Below are positions 49,790 to 64,000 of a stretch of 64,000 nt of DNA, piece by piece. The translations under genes and the position numbers were made by a program. The stretch is from contig JABUQX010065504.1 of assembly GCA_015478945.1 (NCBI GenBank), positions 1 to 64,000 of the forward strand, in the 5' to 3' direction. Within the stretch, counting starts at the first letter, position 1. The number at the start of each line of letters is the position of its first letter. The notes under the pieces are model-generated. The model saw only the letters and a program-made list of their open reading frames with translations, had not been told where the DNA came from and ran no database searches. Source of the DNA: Trachelipus rathkii. Taxonomy: Eukaryota > Arthropoda > Malacostraca > Isopoda > Trachelipodidae.

Positions 49790-52700
49790 GTGGTCCAATT
49801 TATATTCACCTGTAGTTTTGTTACTGAAGAGGAAATTAAGCAATATTTTTTGGAGAGAATCCTGCCTGTGATACTGGATCAGAGCCCTCCTCTTCTCACC
49901 ATCTCATCCGCTATAAGTTCTTCTACTTCACGATCTTCTTCCTCCTTGAAATTCGAGAGCTCTCCACTGGGAAAAGGGTGGATTTCCCGTTCCCCACCGG
50001 AGAAAAGGAGAAACACCCACCAAAAAATACTTCAACAATATTTGGCATCGTCATGGACAGGCTCAGTTGATTAACTTAATGCTCTTCCCAAATGACAAAG
50101 CTTCTCAATGAAAATTGCTGTGGCACTATCCTACACTTACGAGATGTTAGCCATATCAGAACTCGCCCAATCCAAGGCTATTATATATGTCTTCAAGGAT
50201 TCAAACCTTCGTGCGGTAATTATTTTCGAAACAACCAATCTCGATACAGAAATGCCCGTTTTCTCTATCCATACAAGGGAATCAAATAAAACATGGGAGG
50301 ATCAGCGTTCCTCTTGACGAATTCGATCTTCCTTTACTATTCCGTTACCTGGCCTGATCCAGACTACATTTGCATATAATTGGTATGCGTAAAGTCCACT
50401 TGAACATCAGACCATAACGTATATGTAATCTAGCTCTTATCTTGCTTCAGATGACAAAATACTTTAAAAATATATATCGAAAATATATCCACACTTCGAA
50501 GAGTTAGCCAGACCAATAGAAACTCGCCATTCCAAGGCAATATGTCTTCAAGAAACTCAACTTCGCGGTCGTATTTTTCAACAACCCTCTAGATACAGAG
50601 ATTCTCTCCTCTTTATCCATCAGGGTCTGAATAAACTCAGGGAGCATCGATTTTTTCCACGAATCTATCTCGTTTACTTCACTACCCGTTCAGACACATT
50701 TACATGCAGCATCAGCACAAGTTCTGTCTATCTTGCCCCCAGATGCAAATATGTTAAATCGGATCTTCTCCGTCTCTTTGGACTGCTACTTCAGCCTCTT
50801 CTCGTTTTGGGAATTTCAACACGAGCCATCCGCTGTAGGGAGATCCAACGACATTCCCGAACGAGAAGAGGCTACTTAAGTTTTTGCAAAAATATTTAAT
50901 CGGCCTTGCCAACTTATGAACGCTTTGACTTTCGTTCCTCAACTTTCGTGCATATCTCGTTTTGCAGTTTCTCTCATAGATAGGTTTCTTTGTGCGAGAT
51001 CAGTTTTCCTTTGTGGGAGTGGTCACTATCCTCTCCTTATCATTTCCTTGTCCCCCAGCCCATCGTACTGTCAATTGAGATATGACCTATTCCGGCAGAC
51101 TACAGAGATGCCCTTTTGACCAGCGAGGGAAATATTACCTACGCCTGTGGAAGCTATGCATTTTTTTTAAGGATACAACACATGCGGTGGCCGAGGAGAG
51201 TATCCCCTAGCTCTGAGAAATGCAGTTGCTCTGCAGCATCTTGGAGGTCATCGGAATGTGCCCAGTCAAACAGTGAAAGAAGAAATTATATAGGACTTAC
51301 AAACAACTCCCTACTCAGTCCAATCTGATCCTCTTTAAAGCTGTCGTAGCTTATTTTCGGCAGGTCATCAGGATAGCTAGGTGGTAAAACCTCCGTAATT
51401 ATGTGTCTACTCTCAATTCTTCTGTATTCTTACATTCTGTTTACAAGGTAGGTCGGAAATCTTCGGTAAACACTATACCGATCCGCTAATCGCTATTAAA
51501 CAGACCCATTGACTTATACACCACTTTGTGGCTTGCTCCAGTGACTCCGAATACAGGAAAACTTTCCGCTCAGCTCAACATTTAGCGCAATCTCCAGACC
51601 TTTTAGTCTCTTTTGCTGATGACACCCCTTATAACCACCTGTTCACTCTGGCGGAATATCAGGAGGTTCTTACGGCGTGTAAGGGTGGAATACTGGGACC
51701 AGATTGCATTTCTTATCAAATGATTTGTCACCTCCACCAATCCGATTCGGCGTTTCTTTTGACATTTTCAATCCCATTTAGGTGGAGGTTGCCTTTCCAT
51801 GTACATGGAAACAGGCTCACGTCGTCCCTATTCCCAAACTGGGAAAGAATCCACACTTGGCCAATAACCACAGACCTATTGCTTTGACGTGTTACCCGTG
51901 CAAGCTGATAAAAAGAATGGTGGCGAACTGCCTTCTCCCAGCATTGAGCACCGCTCAACTCTTGACCCTCTTATCTGCTTGTATCATGACATCCGGGAAA
52001 CCTTCTCAAACAATAAAACGGCTATAGCTTTCTTCTTCGACCTTGAAAAGCGTATAACTCCACTTTTGAATTGGGGATCCTGTAGAAACTTCACTCACTA
52101 TGGCTGAGAGGCCAACTTCTTTTTTTTTTCTCCGAGCTCCGATGGCCAGCTGATCATTTCGGGTGAGGTGCATCTTTGTCTTGTCCTGACCATTTCTTAT
52201 GGATGAGAGAGTTCCACAGGGTAGTGTCCTCAGCATTATACTCTTTGAGCTGTGGTTTAACGACGTGGTCTCCAATATCTTGACTCCAGTCCATTGCTGC
52301 CTTTACGTGGACTACCTGGCAATCTACATCCTGGAGCTAAGCTTTCATATATGATTCACCGTCTTTAACTTACGATTGATAACCTTATAACTTGGTGTAA
52401 CGCACGAGGCTTTCGATTCTCGGCGCAAAGACAAAAGCTATGCTATTTCGCCTGAGAAATTAACGGGCTGGCTGGGAGGAGTCCCCAACATCTCTGATCC
52501 TCTATGACTCCCCAATCAAGGTCAAACCTCAGGTTATGTTTTTGGGTCTGATCTTAGAAGAACGATTATTATTCTTCCACATATCTATCACCAAAATATA
52601 AGTTACCAAAGACCTCTGGATTTTCTTTGTCACCTCCATTCAACAACCTTAGAGAGGACAAGACTTGATTATAGTTGTGCTATATATGACCAGACCGAAT

Positions 52701-53400
52701 CATACATTCGCCTCTGGACCCCTTTCAGAATGAGGGCTTCCGTATTGCAACCGGAGTTTTCCGTTTGTCACCAATGGTGAGCTTGTAGGTGGAAGCAGGT
52801 GTTATGCATCTGTCTCTGAGAAGAGAACTACATATGTGCACACTTTACTTACATTACTTACTTACTTACTTCAATTCTGGCTCTTCTTCTTGATGAGATG
52901 GCATGCCACCCCGCTTTCTAGGGCGGACCGCTCAAAGAAACTGGGAAGTCCTGTTTAGACTGCGAGATTTTTTTTCCTCTTCTCAGTTACTCCGAGACTT
53001 TCACATGGTATCATTCGCCCTCTTTAGTTGGGGCGCAATCGGTGAGGTTTTATCTGTAACCAATCTCATCTGGGGGGCTCTGGTTTCGCCATATCACTCC
53101 GAGGTACCTCTTTGGACAGGGTCAGGTTACAATAAGGCTCTATCACTATTGTCGAGCTCACAAAAACACCTGTGCTATATACATGACTCAGCGAGTTCGT
53201 TGGCTATCCACACGCTTTCACTCTCTTGAGCCCATCAGATAATGTGTATCGTGTTGAGCGGCTACACGAGTCTTGCCGTCTGAGACATTCTAGTTAAATG
53301 CATCACTTTTACTATAGTAACCGAATTTTACTTCGAGCTTCTTATTCTGCTCCACGAGAGACAAGCGGAAGCAAAGTTCAGATTTCTGTATGAATGAGGA
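49790..53400 (+). mobile_element. LINE-C copy (EN, RT, RNase H), decayed
   Basis: This is an I-clade-like non-LTR retrotransposon. Positions 49830-50075 may be the end of ORF1 (Ser-rich). The endonuclease is at about 50115-51080: a NFN.SHPL..GDPTTFPNEKR block (about 50805-50865), where the usual Asp of GDFN reads Asn, spread over two frames. RT starts at about 51640 with LAEYQEVLTACKG and GPDCISYQMICHL, then PFPCTWKQAHVVPIPKLGKN-type residues at 51785-51845. Motif A is FFDLEKR (about 52033). The block VPQGSV lies at about 52210. Motif C reads LYVDYLAIY (about 52301-52325), second Asp lost. RNase H remains at 53085-53210 (PLWTGSGYN, HDSASSLAIHT). Frames are broken in many places, so it is inactive. 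Confidence 0.78.
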
Positions 53401-54030
53401 ATTACTTTACCACATCAGGTACAGTGTTCGTGTTTAGCCACCAAAAAAAAATACGCGTATTTGGGGATAACGAATCGCACGCGATACATGATAGACTTTC
53501 TTTTATCATTAAATCATTATGTGTAGTCTGTTTGGAATGGCAGCATGATCACACCACGTGTAATTTATTTGTGTTGTATTATAGTTAAGGTAACTCCGGC
53601 TAGTGGAAATATCATATAAGAGCGGTGAGCATTAACCTCTATACTATAGTGCACACACGCTCACCTAAAAATCATTTTAGATTATGAGAATGAGAATATT
53701 TGCTGCGTAATACTATTTCGCACTATTGTGATTTCCCTATGCCGGAATTGATAATCATCACCTGCACACTTGTCTATATACAGCCTGTCAGCTTCTGTTT
53801 GGCTCATCCTCGGAGTCAATATAACGTATATTCGTCTCACGCTCTGTACCCAGTATAAACTTTTTGAAGCCGTGGTAAGTCAACACCCCTGGGTCAGGCT
53901 CTGAGGGGTATAGTTTAAGGGGGTCTCAAGCAAGTGAGTTTGAAGAGTAATGACATAGAAACTGTTAAATATATTAATATTATATTTTAACATATATTAA
54001 TTAATTTATTTCTGACCCTATATATTAAAC
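53401..54030. other. Unassigned stretch after LINE-C
   Basis: Mixed composition without a recognised gene. It may contain the LINE-C 3' UTR, but no tail is evident before the AT tract at 54040. Confidence 0.45.
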
Positions 54031-55559
54031 TTGTTTCTAGAAATATATATATATATATATATATAATATATATAATATATATTAAATATATATAATATAT
54101 AATTAATTATATATATTATATATATTATATAATTAAATATTATTATATTAATATATTTTATATATATTTATATATATTATTATATAATATATATATATAT
54201 AATGAGTATATATTTATCCCTTACCCTTATATTTATATATAATCAATATATAGCAATTACCTATTAAAAATTCAAATAACCTCTTACAAAAATAAAATAA
54301 TATATAACTATATTATATATTATAGAATAATCTACTTTGGACGTATTTTAAATAAGACAGCCAAATAACAAATTAAAAGATGTATTATATATTAATATAA
54401 AAATATAAAATAAATAATATATTCAAAAATTAAGGTAATGATGATTCTGACATTATTTTCATATAGGCTATTGCCAGAAGTTAAAATTTAAGTTATTATA
54501 TATTATCCAGAGATATTGAACGTTGTGTTGTGGAAAGTAGTTCTAAATAATTTTTGTAATGTTATACAAAATATCATTATTGATTATTATAAATCATAAT
54601 TATTCTAAGTTCAAAAAAATTTCTATACGTCTCAAGAAAGTTACGAAATTGTATTAAGAGCGTTTTTATATAGAAAATTCTTTAATTGTGGACAAAAGCT
54701 TTATACTTGGTGAATTATGCACATAATGAATAACATTGCGTACGTAGAATGAAGTTTTCATTAAAAAATATATGAGCTCTTATAATATATATTATATATA
54801 AGGACTAGTGGTTATATATTATTATTTATCAAGTGTAACTGCACAACACAAGAAAAGTGCAGTTGGCGAATAAAATTTATTTTTTATTTGAGAGCGCTTC
54901 AAGTATTTATGGTCTGTAAAGTATGTTTTTACTAAAATTTACTAAAAATATAATAGTAAATAAAATATAAAATAACGAAATGTAAAATTTATTTTTTATG
55001 TGTTTTAGATCAAACGAAAACTTCCTAAAACCGGTATCCGTAACGAAATTTATTCTCCTTTATATATCGACTATCATATTATATTTTGGAAAAAAGATAA
55101 CAAGAAAATAATATAGATTCATAATTTTCATTATAAAGAGAATTATAAAGAAAATCAAGAAAGAGAAACAGACAAAGTTAAAGTCATGAAATTTATGCTA
55201 TTTATATTTATTAATTTTAATCACTAGAGGAAATACCATAAGGAGTTAAAACCAGCATAGAATGATAATAGACTCGGGATTCATCTCGTACTCATCACTA
55301 CTGGTATGGTATATACGACCGTAGGGGGGGGAGGGAGACTTTGATATTCACCCCTCTGTCCTACTATATTATCGCTCACCGTCGGCTCGAAAGCCTATAT
55401 ATACCCTATGAAATTTTACTATAACTATAATATTAGAATTTTTTTATTCTCAATACTCCCATACTTAAAAAATTTACCTTATGAATTTATATCCAAAAAT
55501 AATATTAATCCATTTCTCCCGTAGTCATTGAGTTGTAATATAATGATTTTATTTAATAT
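54031..55559. other. Very AT-rich stretch without recognised gene
   Basis: (TA)n tract at 54040-54205, then long A/T-rich sequence. A small GC-richer island with G-runs lies at 55310-55400. Nothing coding is recognised on either strand. Confidence 0.6.
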
Positions 55560-55797
55560 TAAATCAATGATATATGTATATATAGGGATGTACTTTTCTG
55601 TCATATTATATACATTATTAATATTATATAATAGGTATTAATAATATATATATTATATATATATATATAATTAATTATATTAATATATATTTATATATAT
55701 ATTAATATATATATTAATATATATATTAATATTATAATATATATATATATATATATATTCATATATAATACTATTATATATATATATTATATAATAT

Positions 55798-55830
<33 letters not shown>

Positions 55831-55888
55831 ATATATATATATAAATAATATATAATATTATATATATTAATATAATAATATATATATA

Positions 55889-55940
<52 letters not shown>

Positions 55941-56116
55941 ATATATATATATATCTATATATAATTAATATAATATTAATAAACTATATATATATATATA
56001 TATATAATATATAATATATTATATATTATATATTTATATATGATAAAAAATATAATATAAAAATATTAACAAAATATTTACTTTACTTTACTATATTATT
56101 TATATACTGTATATAT

Positions 56117-56158
<42 letters not shown>

Positions 56159-56160
56159 CA
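55560..56160. repeat. Large AT-rich microsatellite block
   Basis: About 600 bp of imperfect (TA)n, (TAA)n and (TTA)n, with two short breaks near 56040-56100. Confidence 0.88.
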
Positions 56161-59094
56161 TCATAGTCAGTCAGATCGTTTATTTTCTTTAACTTCAATC
56201 ACTTTTTCCTTATATGATAATAATAATATATATATATATAATACATTTATAAGGCCTACCTATTTATGTAAGTATGGTGTCTATTCTAAAATATTATATA
56301 TACACGTCTATTTATTATATCAGATCTTACTGTTGAAGCTATTATTAACGCTAAGAAGGCATAGGGTTTTAATGGTATTCCTCCTGTATTTTCTATAAAT
56401 ACCATTATAGTAGAAAATATTTCGTGTATTATCATGTCACACTTGACCTTAAGATTAATACATTTAGAGCTCTAGATCTTATTTCAATTTTCGACTACTA
56501 TTAACCAATCATACTGTTAAAGTAATATATAAACTACCTTTATCATTCAACCAGTGGATTGGCATTAAAATAAATCACTCACTTAAAAAAAATAAAAGCC
56601 CACCTGTAAGTGGTTTTTTTACCCAGATCGGAAGTGCTTTTTATTATTTAGTTATTTATTTTGAGCTATTATTTTTCACAATATATTTGAGTAGATAATA
56701 TTTATATATTAAAATTACTATGTGTAATTATATATAAATATATAACATAACTATTAATATTATGTTTATTCATTTAATTAGTTATAAGAGTATACTCATA
56801 GTTGTAATTTTTAATTTATCATAGTAATTTGATTCTTCTTTATTTATATTACTTTAATATATCATATTTTGTAATAAAATGTAGAATGACTTTAAGAATG
56901 AAAAATTTTATTAAAATATTTAATGCAAAAGTACAAATGAATAGTATCCTTTAAATTTTATTAGGTCTGAAAGAGAACTAGAATTCCATTATATAAAATT
57001 ACTATAAATAAACTTTTAAAAGTAAATAAAAAAGAAATTTTATTTTTTATCCTCTCACACATACATTTTTACTAATATAATTTTTGAATTTCCATTATAT
57101 TTATTATTAATTTTAATGTGAGGTATATACGTTCTAATTGATTGAATTTGAGTCAGTGATACAATTTTCTGTGAGATCAACATATTTTTTTCTATATAGT
57201 ATTCTAAAGATATCACTCAAAGTCTTGAGCATAAAGGTCACTAGACTCTTTAGAGATTTTATTATTATAAACTGAGAGAGATATTATTTTCCGTAATCTA
57301 GTGCGCTCAAGCTTTCTCGGCAGAATACAAGTGATAAAGCTCATAGCACTCATGAGAGAGAGACTCTCTCTATTAAAAGAACGAATATAACTCATGTTAA
57401 CTTAACGAAACTGAGTTAATTTATGATAAAATCTTTTTTGATATACATTAAGAATCAATAGTATATTTCAGAAAATATGAACTGATTCAAATAATAAAAA
57501 GAAAATTTATCCCAATATATATTATATATATATATATATATAATAATAATATATATATATATATAATATATTAATATATATATTATATATATATTAAATA
57601 TAATATAATATTAATGTATATCATATTAAATTTGTATCATCTATATACCAGAGTGGTTTACCAATGTTAATATATAATATATATATATATATATATGTAA
57701 TTATTAGATACTAAAATTCTGTCGAGTTGAGTGAACTCTCAGGTATAGAAACCAGTAGGGAGACAGGCGAAATATAACAGAGGGTACCTATAGTATAGAG
57801 AGAGTAGAATAATTATGAAAGAAGAAGGATCTTCAGTATATATAAGGGATTTATTTGAATAGATAGTCAATAAGATTGAATGAGTCGATTATCTGTTGAG
57901 ATTGTAAGTACATTCTACTAAATGTTTTTAATTTTCACTACTTATAAGATGAAGTAGAGGAAAGAAATAGAAATAATGAAAGAAAATTTATTGCGTACAT
58001 AAGGATAAAAAGGAAAATATTATGAATTTAGATTTAAAGCAATTCCGTCAATAAATATGTATTTAAATTTGTTAAGCGTACATATTAAATGTATATATTT
58101 ATTTCTAGTTATTTATAATCTGGGTTCGAGGAGCAGCAAAAATTTTTGAAAAGTTTTTTATTTTAAATTATAATATGAAACTATACAAAACAAGTTCCGT
58201 TCTCGTTGAAAACGAAATTTAATATATAAGATATCAAAATATTAAAATACTAAATTTAAGAAGGTGGGAGTCTGCGTTTATCTAAGATCTATCAAGTCTA
58301 TGGTCGAGTCATATGAATTAAATTTTCCAAATTCTCTTTAACCACTGGTAGCAAGGGCTTAGAGTAACTACCCTTCATGTATCACATTTATATCTATCCT
58401 AGCGAATGAATTTGAGATTATATCGTTTAACGTATTACTAATGAGTAGATATATTCTATGATTGTGTGAGTTAGATAAGTAATGTAAATAATAAATAATA
58501 TTAATAATATAAATAATTGAGTTTAATAGATTAAATATTTTTAAAAATATGTCTGAAATTAATCATGTTTTAAATAATATTTTATAAATTATTTTTGTTA
58601 TGTAAATTGTTAATAAATATATAATATATACAAAACATATATAATATATAATAGAATAACAAGTATAGTAATATTATGTGGTTAGATAATTTTTGACTGT
58701 TGCACATGATGCTGTTTTATTAGTTAATGAAAATAATTATTGATATATAATAATATAGTTTGGACATATATAATATTTAATTAATATAGTGTAATAAGAT
58801 GATGCAAATATAATTTGCAATATTTATATTATTAATTTAAAACTATATATAGTGCTATATATGTATGCATCATAATAATTATAATATTAAAATTATTAAT
58901 GATTAATATATTATAGAATGTTTTATAGTGATGAGAGAATAATGATTAAGTATAAATAATAATTTCTATAATAATAAATGAAGTTGATAACAATAGTACG
59001 AGCAAAAATTATATATATGAGTTATATATAATTTAAAAATAAAAAATTTAGTATATCACATATTTTATTTTATTATATTATATAAAGCTGTCAA
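56161..59094. other. Very AT-rich stretch without recognised gene
   Basis: Nearly featureless A/T-rich DNA with a (TA)n tract at 57515-57700 (interrupted). A GC-richer patch lies at 57700-57850. I found no protein motif. A 60-codon minus frame at 57213-57395 has no recognisable content. Confidence 0.55.
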
Positions 59095-59270
59095 GCTCAC
59101 GATAGCTCAGTGTTAGAAGTCATTCGCCAAATCACTGAGCGAGAGGGTCCCGCAGGTTTCGCTCAAAACTGGTCGAGTGGTAGATGAATATATAGAGCTT
59201 ATATTCTCTCACTCATCTCACTTGGGGCTTAGGCTCCGTACCTGTCATCTGATATACGTTATTTAAAATG
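59095..59270 (+). other. tRNA-like or SINE-like segment
   Basis: 'gatagctcagtgttagaag' at about 59101 resembles a tRNA A box. About 50 bp on, 'cgcaggtttcgctc' is a loose B-box-like stretch. The region is clearly GC-richer than its surroundings. It does not fold into a convincing tRNA by eye, so a SINE head or chance is more likely than a gene. Confidence 0.25.
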
Positions 59271-59476
59271 GTGAGTATATATACACCTCCTGCCCTTAGA
59301 TTATGAGTAGCCTTCATGAGCCTACGTGAAGTGATGGTGTTTATTTTTCTGTATAAATATGATATATATAATATTATTTATTATATTTATAATATTATAT
59401 ATATATATATATGTAATATATATATATGTATATATAATGTATAATATATTAATATAATATATATATATTATATATA

Positions 59477-59515
<39 letters not shown>

Positions 59516-62500
59516 TATATATAATTAATTATTATATATATATTAATATATTATATATATAGACAAAGTCTATTTATATTGTACCTTTTATAACGGAGAA
59601 CTTACGTTAACAGAAAATATAATAAATAGTACATAGTGAGTATCTAAAACATAACAGGACCCATAAATAGATATTCTAGTTTTGGGCTTTTGTTAATTAT
59701 ATTTATATCTGTATTTATAATATTATATTATTATATATATCATATATATGTATATATATATGTATAATATATATGTATATATATAATATATATATATTAA
59801 TATATATATTAATAATCATATATATATACTATATATATCTATATTTATTATATATATTAATACCTAATATTAATATATATATATATATTATATATTATAT
59901 TGTAAAATTATTACTATCACAATTATTTGAAATCACTTTCACACGGCGTTTATGATTAACTTATATATATAAAAATCGTTTACATATATATCTTAAAAAA
60001 ACAAATTTTATTATACTAACTAAAATATTCACTAATATTCCTAACAAATACCTATAGTGCTCGCTCAACATATTTTGTTTAAATAATAATAAACTTTTTT
60101 ACTCACTATTTAATTACCTTATTATTATTGTTTAGTAACTACTCTAGTTACTATTTTATTTTATCGTAAAACTTGAGATAACAGGATGTATCGAAATTAA
60201 ATATATATATATAAGTTCTGAGTGAAATCATGATATTCACTATATTAGCTAATAGGAATAGTCCTTCTAAATCTAAATTCCTAAATATCCACAACCGATA
60301 ATTCTCAATGATTTACATTTGTAAAATATTATTATATCACAAAATCCTTCTATTTATACAATTTAAGATAGAGAGACCGAGAGAATAATGGGGAATGAGA
60401 GGGAGAAAACTTTGGGGTTTAGAGGGATTAGAGAGGGTTTTGGGGAATAAAAATGGATCTTTTAAAATAGTATGAAGTTTGTATGGACTCACACAAGTGT
60501 AATGATTGTTCGTTTGGGCCCTAGTACAATACCACTCAGATATTGATACAAGCTAAGAAAATATAGTTTCTGTGATATAGTTAATATGTTGTTAAGAGGC
60601 GGTCAGTAAACTTATATATAGAATAGAAGTTTATGTAAGAAAAAGTGAATACACTGATATAGTAATATATAATTTTGAGCTTATATATTATATGATAATT
60701 GTATATATTACATATATATTAATTATATACTATTATTAATAATTAATATATTTTTTGATAATATCTGTTTTTTTTTTCATTACATCACATTTTATTTTAA
60801 ATTGTAAAATTTAAAAATCACATAAATAGCAAGTAAATATTAGTATGAGTACATAACACATATAGAGGTAACGTTCTCACTTTCTCACTTATAACATAAA
60901 TATCATTATCCATCGCTATAGTGGTCTAAATGAGTATATATCGTTAAATTTACTTTAAATAATAATAATTAAATAATAATAATTGATTATAGATAAATTA
61001 AATATAATGACATTAATTAATATAATAATAATTAATTAAATAATAATAATAAGAATAATTTAATAAAATAAGAGAATGCAAGATAACAAGATTAGTGAGA
61101 ATGCAAGATAACGAGGCATAGTAATATTTATCAAACTTAAAAAACATTTATTACATAACTAGAAGCTATAAAAAAGGTATATAACAGTTTAATTTACTTA
61201 TATATTAAATAATAATAAATAAATTAAATAATTACATTAGATTAATTATAATTAAATTAATAAATAATATAATGATATTAATATTAATAATATAATAAAT
61301 AATATATATTATATATATATACTAATAAACTAATAATAAAATCACAGGAGAGTATAATTATATTTAGAAAAATATTTTAAAGCTCATTTTAACTTTGTAA
61401 TATTTATTATTGTTATTAATATATAAATAGATAGGCGATATTATAATATCTAAATGAAATTATATGTATTAGAAATATTTATTAAGAGATATAAGTTTAA
61501 CATGCTTGTTTAAGTGTTTCTTCATATCATTACCTAATTCATTTGAAGTTTTTTATATATAATAAGAGTATATATGGTCTGAATCAATTAAAGAAGGAAC
61601 ATTATACTTAAAACGCTGATTAAAGAAATAAAAAATATGATCATTTTTATATTTGTATTAATATAATAATTTGATTATATATTAATAATACGAATTAAAT
61701 TTATTTTAAATTAACATAGCTTTAATTACTTTATTATAAAATAATTATTGTAGTTAACACGCCTATGTATCTCTCGCGCCACACTCACTATATTTTATTT
61801 CTATTATCTCATTATTTAGTAGCTGAATTGATTTTAATGGTAAGGGGCAAGATTTTTAAGTAAACTATGCTTTAGTTATTTAGATATTTTATATTTTTAG
61901 GAAAGTTTTTGGATAGAAGATGTAAATATATAAAACTCTTTATAATCAGTAATTGGTGCGTTTATTAAACTCCCTTCACCATTATAGTGGCCAATTTGAG
62001 AGAGAAAAATTACTCGATAATAAAAAAGGTACACACTAATATGGCAATTGCTTGCTCGATAACGGATATTTAGGAGGTGTATATCTATTCTTCATATTCA
62101 TAGAGTGAGGTTACTTTGAGTAGTACATTAAGGATTGAAGAAGATTTCGCGTCTTGTCTATTCGAAAACCTATGGAAATTCTATTGGTCTACAAGTGCTT
62201 CACATTGAGAGTTTTAAATACCTTAATTCCTATATGAAGGGTGACTTTTATTCTATTGTATCAACTATAACAGAATATTCCGAGAATCCATAATTTGCTC
62301 ACAAGCAGTTATCAAGGTGATATATATCAATTGTATAGATACTTATAGTAATTATCTAGAAATTATAATTTTTCACACAATAAACTATAATAAATTATTC
62401 AACACAAAGTTTATAAATTGTATATATAATAGGTAACCTATATATAAAGTTAGGTATTGGAGAATCTATATTGGTCACTATATTTGGGTCCTTAATATGT

Positions 62501-64000
62501 AGTCACAATTATATTTCATTATGGTAATATGTATATGATGATTTTCAAATAAATTAGTTAGTAGGAAAATTGTGCAAATGGTGTTGACTAATGTACGCTA
62601 AATTAATACTATCGCCTGAGGCTTTTATATATATATTATATATAGTATGTTATCCATATTTTATAGCATAATTTCAAACACAAAAGGTTGTTTTATAATA
62701 TTTAAAGTAAACAGTACGTACCATGAGTTATTATCCAAAAATAATATTTAACATAAAAAAATTTATTTTTATAAAAATGGAGTATGAAACAGGAAAATAA
62801 ACAAGGAACTAGGCTTACCTTGGTAAATTTGAGCTTAATTATAATATATATATATTAGTGTTAGAATGTAATGAAAATATCAAATAAAAAAAAATCTTCA
62901 CGATCAGTATTAATGTCATAATATAGAAATAGGGCAAGAAGACCAAGTTTGATGAGAACCTTCCAAATATAATGACATTTATATTATGACATTCATATTT
63001 TGTATGTTATTTTATTTATATATTTGTTCTTTATTTTTTTTTATTAGAGAAGCAAAATTACTTGCAAAATTATACATATATTAAAAATAATTGTTTAATA
63101 TTATGCAATTTTTTTTATCTATATGTAATTACTAATGTACTTTTGTAGGAAGTTTTTTAAGATATAATATAATAGAATAAATAATTTATAAATGCAACAA
63201 TCCCTATGTAAAAATTTAAAAATACTATTAAATCATTGAAAAATTGATTCAAATTATTGATATTTATATAATCATATTAATGAATAAATATTAATAGTTA
63301 AGAGACCCATTTCATAGTGAAAATCTGTATAGTTTATCTCACAATTGAATGAGGCTGTTTTAATATTACCTTTAAGTTTCAATTTGATAAATAATATTCA
63401 AAACAGATAGACTAGGAAGTCATAAATTAATTCATAAGAAAGGGTTTGATTATTTAACAATATAATAAAAGGTGTGTACATAGAAGTTATTTTGTTTTAT
63501 GACTATAATATTCAGTGATATATGAGGAAAAAATTAGTAAATAGGAGACCAGAGGGAAGGGGGTTATATAAAGATAATTAGTCATTGAATTGGATGATAA
63601 TTAATCGGAGAGGAGGGATGAGATTGTCTATGAGTAGGGGAGAATCTGAGATAATTCTCAAGTAATAGAGAAAGATGATATCTAGAGTCACTTCCAAAGA
63701 GTATGAGGTGATTGAAATCATTATTGCCCAATTGAACCTCCTATATATCAATTAATTCCATTCCTTCCAAGTTTATCTTTCACCATTTGATTATATTTTA
63801 CATTTACAATTTTTACGCGCTATATTCTCTTGACACAAACAACACACAACACACATCGTTTTATATATTATATATATTATTAATATGTATGTATTAATAT
63901 TATTAATAATACTATATATATATATAATATATATATATATAATATATAATATATATATATTAATATATATATATAATATATATATATATATATACTATAT
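59271..64000. other. Very AT-rich stretch with microsatellites, no recognised gene
   Basis: (TA)n blocks lie at 59350-59560, 59700-59905, 61295-61325 and 63855-64000, with TAA/AAT-rich sequence at 60955-61075 and 61200-61300. A purine-rich patch occurs at 60365-60450 and another at 63530-63680. No protein, RNA gene or element was recognised. Confidence 0.55.

Noticed and set aside
59095..59170. Possible tRNA gene
   Set aside because: Only an A-box-like stretch is good; no consistent cloverleaf or proper B box could be built by eye, so it is listed only as tRNA-like.

Overview
This window is eukaryotic nuclear DNA: multi-exon coding sequence with GT-AG introns, dense (AT)n and (ATT)n microsatellites, and a heavy load of non-LTR retrotransposons plus LTR and DNA elements, nearly all broken. 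The retroelement types and microsatellite density resemble decapod crustacean genomes; that assignment is inference. I see no operon-like gene layout, CRISPR array or rRNA.

The only host gene I can name is VPS13D, the bridge-like lipid-transfer protein of organelle contact sites. Six consecutive exons lie on the minus strand between 28029 and 31320, with matching phases and splice signals. They encode the end of the SHR-BD region and the lectin-like segment after it. No further exons were found on either side, so the window probably sits inside VPS13D with very large flanking introns (inference). One exon carries a one-base frameshift at 31259/31260, where the sequence also becomes less orderly.

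Layout. 1-8.3 kb: fragments of two LINE families and a decayed Ty3/gypsy pol with a candidate 3' LTR. 8.3-16 kb: AT tracts, a Harbinger-like MITE with a 3-bp target duplication, a possible SINE, and hAT remains. 16-23.1 kb: LINE copies and hAT ends separated by AT tracts. 23.4-24.2 kb: a decayed C2H2 zinc-finger array. 24.2-28 kb: AT-rich, unassigned. 28-31.3 kb: VPS13D, with an inverted LINE 3'-end pair inside one intron. 31.4-39 kb: unassigned. 39-49.5 kb: two near-full-length copies of one LINE, tail to tail around an AT spacer. 49.8-53.4 kb: a third LINE type with a C-terminal RNase H. 53.4-64 kb: very AT-rich, nothing coding recognised.

Three LINE families recur and are labelled here only for reference. 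LINE-A is Jockey/CR1-like. LINE-B is RTE-like, with an APE endonuclease, an RT, a 3' UTR of about 190 bp and a microsatellite tail. LINE-C is I-clade-like, with EN, RT and RNase H. All alignments were made by eye between copies in this window; family names rest on recognised motifs, not on a search.
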